DNA from: Mycobacterium paraterrae
GTDB taxonomy: Bacteria; Actinomycetota; Actinomycetes; Mycobacteriales; Mycobacteriaceae
NCBI RefSeq assembly: GCF_022430545.2
Contig: NZ_CP092488.2
Span: forward strand, 1,426,001 to 1,490,000
Direction: 5' to 3'
Length of the DNA: 64,000 bases
Numbering within the stretch: position 1 is the first letter of the stretch; every line of letters begins with the position of its first letter. Positions 18,525 to 27,233 of this stretch are shown piece by piece. Position numbers and translations under genes: made by a program. The notes beneath the pieces are model-generated. The model made no database searches, was not told where the DNA came from, and saw nothing but the letters and a program-made list of their open reading frames with translations.

Positions 18525-19121
18525 TTAGTGGCTCACCCGCAGCGTTGGCGCGGAACCCTTGCTGGGACTGCCGCATAGCAGCCAAGCCACCAGATGCCCG
18601 ATGGGCGAGCGCCAAGCATGGTGACGGTCCACCGAGGCTGCGAAGTCCTCAAACTCATCTGGGCGGTTGACGTGCAGACGTCGCAGCACTGCAAGCTGAT
18701 CATCGGCAGGAATGTTGCATGGCGGGGGCAGTTGGAACCATATCCGGCGTCCGTGCCGAGCTGGCCAGCGGGAGTCCAGAAACCTCAACTCAGCCAGGTC
18801 GACCTGACCTGCCATCTCACCGCCGCCGGCATCGTACCCCCCGAACGGCCCGTGATAAGGGTAATCGGTCAATCGCGTGCGGACGTGGCCGCGACGGGCC
18901 AGGGTGCTGATCGCCTGGTTCGCCGTGTGCCGCTGAGCCTCGGTAGCCGTGTCGTCCACCAGACCTAGCAGCTCAAGGGTGTACCAGCGCCAGCGTGCCT
19001 GAATAACCGGCCCGCTCCCGGCAAGTTCCGCGGTGCCGTTAGCGAGATAGCAGTCCGAGGCGGCGCGCTCCTGCAGAGCGGTCAATATATGCCGCTGCAG
19101 CGAGCCCAGTCCTCGAGTCAT
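18525..19121 (-). CDS. hypothetical protein, possible winged-helix N-terminus
   Basis: Unrecognised protein of about 198 residues (214 if GTG/ATG 19172 is used). The N-terminus GLGSLQRHILTALQERAAS followed by WYTLELLGLVDD and TANQAISTLARRGHVRTR reads like a small winged helix found in proteins of mycobacterial mobile elements. The C-terminal half (FLDSRWPARHGRRIWFQLPP) is not recognised. It sits at the point where fadD5 is cut off, so it belongs to the foreign segment. ATG 19121 was chosen because MTRGLGSLQR resembles the usual start of such proteins. Confidence 0.5.
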   Translation of the reverse strand: MTRGLGSLQRHILTALQERAASDCYLANGTAELAGSGPVIQARWRWYTLELLGLVDDTATEAQRHTANQAISTLARRGHVRTRLTDYPYHGPFGGYDAGGGEMAGQVDLAELRFLDSRWPARHGRRIWFQLPPPCNIPADDQLAVLRRLHVNRPDEFEDFAASVDRHHAWRSPIGHLVAWLLCGSPSKGSAPTLRVSH

Positions 19122-19780
19122 CGCACACAGCCGGCACGCTCGCCCACAGTCGTCTCGTCGAATCCTGTCCAATGCAATCGTTTACCCACGGTGAGCAAAC
19201 GTAGAAACTCGACCGCCCCGCGACAATGTTGCCCTAAACCCAACCTTCATCGCGGATTTGTCGTTTCGAAACAAACGCCTCCGGGCAGCAGTCCTAAGAG
19301 TTCATGCCGCGGACCCACTATGAGCGGCGCACGCCCGAGTTCGGACGGAATTCTGATCACCTGTTGACCGACGCGTTCTGTTACCACTTCCAGCGCCTCA
19401 GCGACCACCGCGCCAACTCAATACGCGGTAGCCGGCGCTGCGTAGCTTCTAGAACTCGCCTGCCTGCCGGCTAGGGCTCGCTGAACACGCTCACCGACGT
19501 CCCACCGATCTGCCGCAAGCTGATGTATCAGAGGGTTTTCGAGCACTGCGACGGCGACGTCACCATGGTCAACACGCACCCGCGCGGCCGCGTCAAGATG
19601 CCGGCCCCCTACGGCGCGGCCGCGGGATGGCCGAAGACCGCCAAGCCGGTAGCCGCGCACGACCGCGTCGAACGACAACGCAATCCGACGAGCAATCTCC
19701 CGGATCAGCACACCTCAGCCCAACGTAACCGTCGGACCTCCGGCCAGTCCTTCACCTTGATCACCCCCACCGGCCCTGGG
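19122..19780. other. no clear gene
   Basis: Several overlapping open frames but none with a recognisable family. A plus-strand frame near 19522 (MYQRVFEHCDGDVTMVN) looks protein-like over about 30 residues but then degenerates. The stretch is best read as decayed sequence. Confidence 0.4.
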
Positions 19781-19789
19781 GTGGGTCAC

Positions 19790-20275
19790 CTTTTTCCGGG
19801 AACCGCGAAGGATGCCTCTCTGGGAAGCGTCAACACCGTTGCCCGGCCCCAGGCGTCGACCGGGAGCTCGTCGAAGCGGCCACCGGCGCCGATGCCGGCC
19901 GCGGTGGCCGCGAGCTCAAGGCCGCAGGAAGTGTCGGCGAAGTTGTCGATGGCGTGTTTGACGGCCGCGGGGTCGACAACGTCGACGACGCCGAGGCGTG
20001 CTGCGGTGCTGCCCCGGTGCCCAGCCGAGCTCGTCGGCGTCGCCAGCCCGAGCGGCGACTTGCCAGCCGCCAGCCAGCAGGCAGCGGGTCAGCGCCAGAC
20101 CCACGCCGCTGGCGGCGCCAGTGATGACCGCCCGCTTCCCAGGCAGTCGAATCCCGAGCCGATCGGCGGCAGCGGCGCCAGCAGATGGGCGGTCATGCGG
20201 GCAGCTACTCCTGGCCGAGGTGGTCACGGGCCGCCCCGGCACCAAAAGGAAACGCAATCTGGTTCGCGCCGGGGG
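19790..20275 (-). pseudogene. short-chain dehydrogenase/reductase fragment with frameshift
   Basis: Minus-strand reading gives the Rossmann start LPGKRAVITGAASGVGLALT with the TGxxxGxG motif, then a frameshift near 20005. The adjacent frame continues with VVDVVDPAAVKHAIDNFADT, ELAATAAGIGAGG and RFDELPVDAWGRATVLTLPR, the expected central part of an SDR. The catalytic YxxxK region is absent, so the gene is both frameshifted and truncated. Confidence 0.75.
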
Positions 20276-20581
20276 CCGCAACGTCGGCGTGAGACTGCCG
20301 AGCCACAGTTCCGATCCGCCCTTGACCCAACGTGTCCTTGCCCGACGACCCGTTCGACACCGCTAGAGCATTTCGATAACAGTCGCGAGACGCCTACTGA
20401 GCCCATCCCCGCCGGCAATGTCGTTGGGCTTGTGCCCTGAGGACAAAGAAGCTCGACAACGTAGGCGCCTCGCGACGTAGCTAACGCCCAAGTCCGCGCA
20501 GTAACGTCGCGGATGACGCTACAGCATGACGCTGACACGCATAACCCAACGTATTAAGTCACAACACCCCGGGGGACTTCG
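20276..20581. other. no clear gene
   Basis: About 300 bases between an SDR relic and a small candidate gene. No recognisable protein, RNA or repeat was seen. Confidence 0.4.
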
Positions 20582-20740
20582 ATGGCATTTCTTTTACTGA
20601 TTACGCTCCTTGCAGTTTTCGGGCTTCTAGTGAAAGCTCTGGGCGCCGTACTGCTTTGCGAGCAAGGAGACACGAAGATGCTCGCGTCGAGCGGAGATAG
20701 CGTCAGCCTCGAATTTGCCCGCGAGAGACCCCCTCTGTGA
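20582..20740 (+). CDS. candidate 52-residue small membrane protein
   Basis: A short frame beginning with ATG 20582 after a GGGGGA ribosome-site match 6 nt upstream. The first 25 residues are strongly hydrophobic (MAFLLLITLLAVFGLLVKAL), followed by a polar tail (EQGDTKMLASSGDS) ending RERPPL. It could be a single-pass membrane peptide or toxin-like small protein. No family is recognised, and it lies in a region full of relics, so it may be chance. Confidence 0.35.
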   Translation: MAFLLLITLLAVFGLLVKALGAVLLCEQGDTKMLASSGDSVSLEFARERPPL

Positions 20741-20900
20741 GTCGAATTCACTCGCCGGCCACGGGGTGGCCGACATCGCACCTTTATAAGGTGCCCTGGT
20801 CCGTTGATCAACCATGCTGCGCGGCCGCGCGGGGACCTGAGAATTTAACGGTGTTTCCAGCACTGACACGCTGAGCAATGCTCGGCGGGGAAGTGCCGCG

Positions 20901-21040
20901 ATGGCGACACTGGAAGATATCGCGAAGAAGACAGCGGCTGAGCGGTCTGCAGAGGAGAAGGCTGCGGTCGAGCTGTTGCGGCTAGCTCATGAACACAAGG
21001 GCTGTCCGACGGGGCCTGATGGGCTGCTCCGGGTCATCGA
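20901..21040 (+). pseudogene. N-terminal fragment of an IS256-type transposase
   Basis: MATLEDIAKKTAAERSAEEK followed by AAVELLRLAHEHKGCPTGPDGLL resembles the N-terminal helix and the TGPDGLL motif of IS256-family transposases. Homology stops right after this motif; the catalytic DDE domain is absent. The rest of the open frame to 21209 is unrelated. Confidence 0.5.
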
Positions 21041-21431
21041 CGGCACCGCGGGCGTTGCTATCCCAATGCTCCTGATTGCTCCACTGCAGCTTGGCGACCC
21101 GCTCATCGCCGAGCAACTGATCTCACGTGACGCGATAGTCAGCCGCGCCGCGGACCCGCTAATCCACCGTGCGCCACGCGAAAAGTGTTGCCGTGACCAC
21201 ACGTGGTGAATAGTTCCCGCTCGCCACCTACCGTCGCCGCATACTCGATGATGCCGGTGACAACAAACAACACGACCCTGAATTGTGGATTCCACCGCAA
21301 AGCCAACCCACCCGACCGACCCGGCCCACGCGTCGGTGAGGTCCAGGCGGTGCGCCGCGTGCAACGTAAGTCAGTATCGCGGGAACAAATTTTTGGCCTA
21401 CGGGTCAGATTGGCAGCTTAGCCACTGCACC
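21041..21431. other. no clear gene
   Basis: Decayed sequence between a transposase relic and an SCP2-like fragment; no supported feature. Confidence 0.4.
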
Positions 21432-21650
21432 TTAGGCCCGCACCGTGCCCTCAGCCACCGTCACCGTCAAGTTCGCCTTGCCCAACCAGAGCCTGTTGCC
21501 CATCTCGGCCGACTGAACAACTAAGCACGTCGCGCTCCCAGGACCGGTCTGTCTGACCTCGTTTGGCATCTCCACCGTCACCACCGCTTCCGGATCAGAG
21601 TAATGGATCCGAAACACCACGCGCGAACTCTTGTCAGCGAAGCCTTCCTC
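21432..21650 (-). pseudogene. C-terminal SCP2-like lipid-binding domain fragment
   Basis: The last ~69 residues of a minus-strand frame resemble an SCP2 sterol-carrier fold: SSRVVFRIHYSDPEAVVTVE, then a hydrophobic strand and MGNRLWLGKANLTVTVAEG, where NRxWLGxxN is characteristic. The N-terminal 85 residues of the open frame are not related, so only a tail is left. Mycobacterial SCP2 proteins bind sterols or acyl chains. Confidence 0.5.
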
Positions 21651-21898
21651 GTCCAGGCCACGCCGGAAAATATCGCGAGGTCGGCGTAAACCTCGTCCGT
21701 ATCGGCGACCAACGACTCTCTCCCACCCCCGTCCTATGCGATAAGTGACACGCCGATATGTGCCAGCGGCACCGTCATCGCGGCGTTGTAGTGCGAGCCA
21801 CCACTGTGTCTTAGCCAGGGTCGCGATCGCAGCAACACGGTGCTGGTCGAGTGCCTGCCAAGCAGTGGCCCACACAGGCCAATTGCCGCCCGATCGAA

Positions 21899-22325
21899 TC
21901 ATCCCGCTGGCGCGCGGACGGTCGCCACGAGCCCGCCGCCGTTACGCGCGCTGCAATCGACCAGCCCACCGATCTCCTCGAGGATTTGATGCACGATCCA
22001 CAAGCCCAGCCCGGCAGTGCCGCGCCGGTCAGCGGCGCTGACGTATTGCCGTCAAGTGGCTCAGACTATGTGCGTGCATGCAAGGCCCGCGGTAGACGAT
22101 CTCGATGACCGCATCGTTGCCGATGCCTGCGCACATCACGTCGATCGCAGCTTCATGGCTGTGCCGGGAAGCGTCTTTCAGCAGTTTGGTCAGCACACGC
22201 CGCAGCCCCTGAGCATTGATCTCGACCGTGCCACGTCGTCGCCTACGCTCAACCGTAGCCGCGGTGCAACCAAGCCCACGGCTTCGACGGCGGCGGTGAT
22301 CAGTCCTGCGATGTCGACGCGCCGG
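21899..22325 (-). pseudogene. histidine-kinase ATPase domain fragment with frameshift
   Basis: On the minus strand VDIAGLITAAVEAVG and LVAPRLRLSVGDDV are followed, after a frame change near 22230, by EINAQGLRRVLTKLLKDASR, HSHEAAIDVM and DAVIEIVYRGP. After more disruption comes LGLWIVHQILEEIGGLVDCS with ARNGGGLVATVRAP before a TGA at 21899-21901. This is the N-box to G-box end of a HATPase_c domain from a two-component sensor. Frame breaks and loss of the N-terminus show it is dead. Confidence 0.7.
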
Positions 22326-22339
22326 ACTCCTACCGCGTC

Positions 22340-22597
22340 GGCGGGGGGATTATGGCCGTCGGTGCCCACCAGCAGGTCAAGGGTCGGGAGCATCAGGTAG
22401 ATCAGAATCGGCCCGATCCACAGCGGCAGCTGCGCGCTGGTGTGCCAGCCCGCACGATTGAGGCCCCACACCGCGGGCAGCATCGCAAACAGCATGGTGG
22501 GAAGAATGAGGCCGAGCAGCCACAGGTAGCGCTTGCGGTCTCGCCACAAGGCGGGACGCGGCCCGTGGTCGGCGGTAAGCGAGATGTCACTCGCCAT
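22340..22597 (-). pseudogene. N-terminal fragment of alkane 1-monooxygenase (AlkB)
   Basis: MASDISLTADHGPRPALWRD, then RKRYLWLLGLILPTMLFAML and the second membrane segment LPLWIGPILIYLMLPTLDLL with GTDGHNPP match the first ~85 residues of mycobacterial AlkB. After HNPP the frame runs directly into histidine-kinase sequence, so the iron-binding histidine boxes are missing. A TetR gene lies divergently 220 nt away, the usual place for an alkB repressor. Confidence 0.75.
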
Positions 22598-22817
22598 CGG
22601 ATGGCCCCCCTGTCTGCGGCATCGTCCTCCACTGTCGTCGATGCGGGGTGCGAAGAACATGTTTCCTCGCGCCGAACTTCGGGGCATCGTTTGTCTCGCG
22701 GAAACAGCGGATTGACACCCCAGATGACGAGCGCACCAGCAGGCAGGTCCGCGGCCGCGTGCCCGCGGGCCACCACGACCCGCCAGACCGGCCGCTTACC
22801 GGGCTATCCTGCCGAGC

Positions 22818-23456
22818 ATGCCCGGTGAGCCGCTGCGACTGTCATTTCGCCGGCATGTGCGCGAACAAGCCCTGGCCGCGGCCCGTGCCCTGACTATCGA
22901 GAAAAGCTGGGATCGGGTGCGCATGAGCGAGGTGGCCGACCTCGTCGGTATTTCGCGTCCCACCCTGTACAAGGAGTTCCTCGACAAGCGCGGGCTCGGC
23001 GACGCCCTCGTGGTACAGGAAGGCGAGAGATTCCTCGAGGGCATCCAGGCCGTCCTCGACGAGCATCCCGGCGATGCGGCCGGCGGCATCACCGCCGCCG
23101 TGCGCTACACCCTTGACGAGGCCGAATCCAGCCCACTGCTCAAAGCCGTCCTGACGTCGCATCGCGCCGACGAGCCAGACTCCCCGGCAACCGGGATGCT
23201 TCCCCTGCTCCCCACATCGGCCTCGCTGCTCGACTTGTCCTCAGCGAGGATGGCGAAGTGGTTCATCGAACACTTTCCCGGCCTCGACGCCACCGAGGTC
23301 ACCGACATCGTCGATGCCCTCGTGCGTTTGACAGTGAGTCACCTCGTCTTGCCGATCGCCGACGCCGCCACCACAGCGACCCGCATCTCACATATCGCCC
23401 TGCGCTACTTGCGACTGGACGACTCGCCAACAACCGGCAATAACAGCACAGCCTAA
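22818..23456 (+). CDS. TetR-family transcriptional regulator
   Basis: A 212-residue TetR protein. The N-terminal helix-turn-helix is clear: IEKSWDRVRMSEVADLVGIS then RPTLYKEFLDKRGL. The ligand domain is variable (YTLDEAESSPLLKAVLTSHR). It is divergent from the alkB fragment and 175 nt ahead of the P450 on the same strand, so it may control either. Known AlkX-type TetR regulators sit beside alkB; that link is inference. Confidence 0.88.
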   Translation: MPGEPLRLSFRRHVREQALAAARALTIEKSWDRVRMSEVADLVGISRPTLYKEFLDKRGLGDALVVQEGERFLEGIQAVLDEHPGDAAGGITAAVRYTLDEAESSPLLKAVLTSHRADEPDSPATGMLPLLPTSASLLDLSSARMAKWFIEHFPGLDATEVTDIVDALVRLTVSHLVLPIADAATTATRISHIALRYLRLDDSPTTGNNSTA

Positions 23457-23468
23457 TCTGTCCAGATC

Positions 23469-23497
23469 TTGACAAAAGTCGCCTACTTGTAAAAGAT
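23469..23497 (+). promoter_or_regulatory. candidate promoter ahead of the P450 gene
   Basis: A perfect -35 hexamer TTGACA (23469-23474) is followed by TAAAAG (23490, 15-nt spacer) or AAAGAT (23492, 17-nt spacer) as possible -10 elements, about 135-140 nt ahead of the P450 ATG. Position and -35 match are good; the -10 is weak. Confidence 0.35.
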
Positions 23498-23631
23498 CGC
23501 GCTATTGGATTGGCTGCTAACGCCGAAAAACCGGCCCCGACTGCGGCGATCGGCCGGCAGATGCGCGCTCACGCTAACGCGCATCCATCGATGCGGCCGC
23601 ACAGAGGGCGCGACGCTAGGGAGAAACCTCA

Positions 23632-25104
23632 ATGACGAGCTTGTTGCACACACCGATCGATAAAGCCCGCGAACGGTTGTCGTCGGTCATCCTGACTCCC
23701 GCGCCCCGACGCATCGACGACCGGCTGCGCGGACTGAGCCAGCGCTGGCCGGTGCGGGATTTGGCGACGCCACCGCTCGGCAGCGGACTCAAGGCCGTGC
23801 CCGGTGACGGCGGGCTGCCGTTTATCGGACACACCTTGGACTACATCCGGTTCGGCTCTGCGTTCACCCGCGAACGCCACGAGCGACTCGGGCCGGTGAC
23901 CTGGATGGGCGCTTTTGGCACCAACATGGTCGTCATCGCGGGCCCCGAGGCCACCCAGCAGGCCCTGACCAGTAACGCGAAGGCGTTCTCGCAAGACGGC
24001 TGGAGTTTCCTGATCGACGCGTTCTTCCATCGCGGTTTGATGCTCATGAGCTTTGACGAACATCTGATGCATCGACGCATCATGCAAGAGGCCTTCACCC
24101 GGCCCCGTCTGACGGGCTACGTCGATCAGGTCGCGCCGTGCGTGCGCACCGCGATCCCGAACTGGGCGACTGGGCCATCGACGCGTCTGTACCCACTGCT
24201 GAAAAACCTGACTCTCGACATCGCAACTGATGTATTCATGGGTGGGTGCGGCAAAGATGACAGCGCAGCGATCAACCGGGCTTTCGTCGCCACCGTGCGC
24301 GCTGCCAGCGCCATTGTCCGAGCACCGCTGCCCGGCACCCGATTTCGCGCCGGCGTACGCGGCCGACGGGTCCTGCAAGATTACTTCGCTCTGCACTTAC
24401 CGCAGGCGCGCCTCGGTAGCAGCAATGACTTGTTCAGCGCGCTGTGTCAGGCCACAGACGAGGATGGAGAACAGTTCACCGACGACGACGTCATCAACCA
24501 CATGATCTTTCTGATGATGGCCGCCCACGATACCTCGACCATCACCACCACAGCGGTGGCCTATTTCCTGGCTAAACATCCCGACTGGCAAGACCGTGTG
24601 CGTGCCGCATCAGATGTCCTCGGCGACCGGGTGCCCAACATCGACGATCTCGAGGCGTTGACCGAGTTGGATTTGGTGATCAAGGAGTCGCTGCGCCTGG
24701 TGGCACCGGTCCCCATTGTGATGCGAAAGGCTGTGCACGACACCGCCATAGCGGGTTACTACATTCCCGCGGGCACGCTGGTGGCCGTCGCACCGGCGGT
24801 CAACCACTTCGTCCCCGAGGTGTGGAGTCATGCTGATCATTTCGATCCCGACCGGTTCGGTCCCAGTCGGCGCGAAGACCACGGGCACCGCTTTGCCTGG
24901 ATTCCGTTCGGCGGCGGGGCTCACAAATGTATCGGCATGCAGTTCGGGACGCTGGAGGTCAAAGCGATCCTGCACCAGATGCTGCGCAGTTTCACCTGGA
25001 GTGTCCGACCTGACTATGACGTCCGCTGGGACAACACGTCGCTTCCCATTCCGGTGGACGGCTTGCCGGTCACGCTGTGTCGGCGTGCCACGGCAGGGGG
25101 TTGA
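23632..25104 (+). CDS. cytochrome P450, CYP136-like
   Basis: A 490-residue P450. Diagnostic parts: the I-helix oxygen-activation block MMAAHDTSTITTT, the K-helix ExxR in VIKESLRLVAP, and the heme loop PFGGGAHKCIG with ligand C433. The N-terminal PLGSGLKAVPGDGGLPFIGH, FFHRGLMLMSFDEHLMHRRI and the C-terminal PIPVDGLPVTL follow CYP136 of M. tuberculosis closely in my recollection. The enzyme would oxidise a hydrophobic, sterol- or lipid-like substrate with ferredoxin-delivered electrons; the substrate is unknown. Start fixed by GGGAGAAA 6-8 nt ahead. It is followed after 29 nt by a BtrH-like gene, so both are likely co-transcribed. Confidence 0.92.
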   Translation: MTSLLHTPIDKARERLSSVILTPAPRRIDDRLRGLSQRWPVRDLATPPLGSGLKAVPGDGGLPFIGHTLDYIRFGSAFTRERHERLGPVTWMGAFGTNMVVIAGPEATQQALTSNAKAFSQDGWSFLIDAFFHRGLMLMSFDEHLMHRRIMQEAFTRPRLTGYVDQVAPCVRTAIPNWATGPSTRLYPLLKNLTLDIATDVFMGGCGKDDSAAINRAFVATVRAASAIVRAPLPGTRFRAGVRGRRVLQDYFALHLPQARLGSSNDLFSALCQATDEDGEQFTDDDVINHMIFLMMAAHDTSTITTTAVAYFLAKHPDWQDRVRAASDVLGDRVPNIDDLEALTELDLVIKESLRLVAPVPIVMRKAVHDTAIAGYYIPAGTLVAVAPAVNHFVPEVWSHADHFDPDRFGPSRREDHGHRFAWIPFGGGAHKCIGMQFGTLEVKAILHQMLRSFTWSVRPDYDVRWDNTSLPIPVDGLPVTLCRRATAGG

Positions 25105-25133
25105 CCAGGTATGCACACCTCACGGGGTCGGCG

Positions 25134-26192
25134 ATGAGCCACATTCGGTATCGGCACCGCATGGGCGGACACTGCGGATCGGGCGCCTTGCGTGATCTCA
25201 CCGAGTGGGCCGGGCTCGGCTGGGGCACCGACGTGCCCGATGAGGGACTCATCTTCGTGTTGGGGGGCGCCCTGGATTTCCTGTACATCAGATCCGGCAC
25301 TTTGATGCCGCGAGCGTATTTGGTGGGTCGCGGCGGTGCGCTGGAAGATCAATATCTTGATCGGATCGGTGCTCGATTCCGTCTGCAGTCAACAGATGAC
25401 CCCGAGATCGGTTGGGGTTGGGTCATCGACGAAATCGACGCCGGCCGACCGGTCATGGTCTGGGCCGACATCGCCGAATTACCGTATCTTCGGGTGCGGC
25501 TCAACATGAGTCGCCACGACATCGTCATCACCGGATACGACGACGCCCAGCAAATGGCATCGGTCGTCGACAATGACCGCGAGGCGACCCAGCTCGTTCC
25601 CTACGAAAAGCTGCGGCGCGCGAGGTCCTCGACGGGGTTCCCGGTACCCACCCGGCACTCGACGTATCTGATCGACTGGCCGCACACGGTTCCGGACATG
25701 GCCGCGATCGGCGGGCCCGCGCTGGCCGACAGTGCCGCGCAGATGCGCGGCGAATCTTCCCAGCCGTCTGTGATCGTTGTCCCCGACGCCGACGTGACCG
25801 GCTCCGGGTTGTCCGGCGTGCAGATATTCGTCGACGATGTGCGTTGCTGGCCCGAGCTTTTCGATGATGACGCGCTCGGCGCGGCCCTGTTCGGGCTTGG
25901 CGCGTTCATCGAGAAGGCCGGTACTGGAGGCGGACTGTTCCGCTCACTGCAAGCGCGCGGCTGCAGCACCATCGCCGATCTGCTCGGTGCCCAGGCCGTG
26001 GCCTACGCGGCGACGGCCGCTGCCGATGCGGCACGTCTGTGGAGCGCGGTGGCCGCCGCAGCCCTCGATGCGACTGTGCCGCTGCGGGATCGGTGTCAAG
26101 CGGCCGCCGATCTCGCGGCCGGTTTGCCTGAGGCAGAACACACCCTGGCCGATGCGCTCGACGCGGCGGCGCGATCGCTCGTCGCTCGCTAA
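25134..26192 (+). CDS. BtrH_N / DUF4872-type acyltransferase-like protein
   Basis: A 352-residue protein with the N-terminal layout of the butirosin BtrH family: HRMGGHCGSGALRDLTEWAG with candidate nucleophile C14, followed by EGLIFVLGGALDFLYI, and a candidate general-base H128 in NMSRHDIVITGYDD. BtrH transfers an acyl group from an acyl carrier protein to an aminoglycoside through a papain-like Cys/His pair. The C-terminal Ala-rich helical part corresponds to DUF4872. No carrier protein or aminoglycoside genes are nearby, so the substrate is open. ATG 25134 was preferred because the family begins just before RYRHRMGGHC; the longer frame overlaps the P450. Co-directional with the P450, 29 nt gap. 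Confidence 0.78.
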   Translation: MSHIRYRHRMGGHCGSGALRDLTEWAGLGWGTDVPDEGLIFVLGGALDFLYIRSGTLMPRAYLVGRGGALEDQYLDRIGARFRLQSTDDPEIGWGWVIDEIDAGRPVMVWADIAELPYLRVRLNMSRHDIVITGYDDAQQMASVVDNDREATQLVPYEKLRRARSSTGFPVPTRHSTYLIDWPHTVPDMAAIGGPALADSAAQMRGESSQPSVIVVPDADVTGSGLSGVQIFVDDVRCWPELFDDDALGAALFGLGAFIEKAGTGGGLFRSLQARGCSTIADLLGAQAVAYAATAAADAARLWSAVAAAALDATVPLRDRCQAAADLAAGLPEAEHTLADALDAAARSLVAR

Positions 26193-26311
26193 CCGGTCGT
26201 CATCGTGCAGGCCGGGTAAGCGTTGCACCGGCGCACATCCGGCTGCGAGGGCAACATTCCCGGGAGCAGATGTCGCCGCGGTGATGTGCGCGGGCGTGCG
26301 CCTGGGCAGAC

Positions 26312-27199
26312 CTATTGGAGCTCGCGCGCAAGGAAATCCGTGACCGCAGCGGTGAAGGCGTCGTTGTCGTCGCCGGCGACCATGTGTCCGGTGCCAGAAA
26401 CATCGATCGTCTCGGCGTGCGGAACGACGTCCAGAAACTCCTCGACCGACTGCTGCGACGTCACATCGGAGTGGAGCCCGCGCACCAGAAGGGTGGGCGC
26501 CTGGATGCGGCGCGCCCCTTCGATGAGCAGCTCGCTCATGGTGTCAAAATTCGCGGTACCGGTTGTGGGGTCACCCTGAAGGATCTGAAAGCTCGAGGTG
26601 ACAAATGCTGGGTCCCAGCGCCAGATCCACCGGCCATCATCGCGCTGCCGCAACACCTTGCGCAGTCCATCGATGGTGCCAGGTCGCGCGCGGTGCGGGT
26701 TGTAGTCGGCGATCACCGCGGCGGCGTCAGCGAGTGTGTCGAAGCCCTGCGGGTGGGCGGCCATGAACGACAGAACTCGTTGCGCGCCATCGAATTCCAT
26801 ACGTGGGGTGATGTCGACGAGGACCACCGCAGACCACAGATCAGCCGGGGCCGCCAGGTGCGCGCCCAGAATCGTCATGCCCCCCATCAACGCGCCGACC
26901 ACTGCCGGAGCGCGGTCGCCCCGAAGGTGTCCTCGTAGCGCGAGCAGATCCGCGGCCAGGACCTCGAGCCCGTAGCGCCCCTCGGGGTCCCAGGTGCTAT
27001 CGCCGTGACCGCGCGCGTCATAGGCGATGACGGTGTAGCCCAACCTGTGCAGGCGGCGCGCCGTGCGCGTCCAGGCGTGCCGGTTTTGCCCTCCCCCGTG
27101 CAGCAGCAGCACCACATCGGCGGGCGGGTCGTGACGGTAGCAGTCCGCGCTCAACACCACATCGCTGGTGGTGCAGTATTCCGTGACGGTGGCCTCCAT
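26312..27199 (-). CDS. alpha/beta-hydrolase lacking the nucleophile serine
   Basis: A 295-residue alpha/beta-hydrolase fold protein: oxyanion region LLLHGGGQNRHAW, YDARGHGDS, and acid/His region LVRGLHSDVTS and VSGTGHMVAGDDND. The nucleophile elbow reads VVGALMGGMT, with leucine 104 in place of the serine of GxSxGG. The TTG codon is one base away from TCG (Ser). So it is an inactive paralogue, a recent loss, or a sequencing error. It lies 34 nt after a hotdog thioesterase on the same strand. Confidence 0.88.
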   Translation of the reverse strand: MEATVTEYCTTSDVVLSADCYRHDPPADVVLLLHGGGQNRHAWTRTARRLHRLGYTVIAYDARGHGDSTWDPEGRYGLEVLAADLLALRGHLRGDRAPAVVGALMGGMTILGAHLAAPADLWSAVVLVDITPRMEFDGAQRVLSFMAAHPQGFDTLADAAAVIADYNPHRARPGTIDGLRKVLRQRDDGRWIWRWDPAFVTSSFQILQGDPTTGTANFDTMSELLIEGARRIQAPTLLVRGLHSDVTSQQSVEEFLDVVPHAETIDVSGTGHMVAGDDNDAFTAAVTDFLARELQ

Positions 27200-27233
27200 C
27201 AGCGCGACGCGCTGTTCGGGGCGCGGTGCGCGG

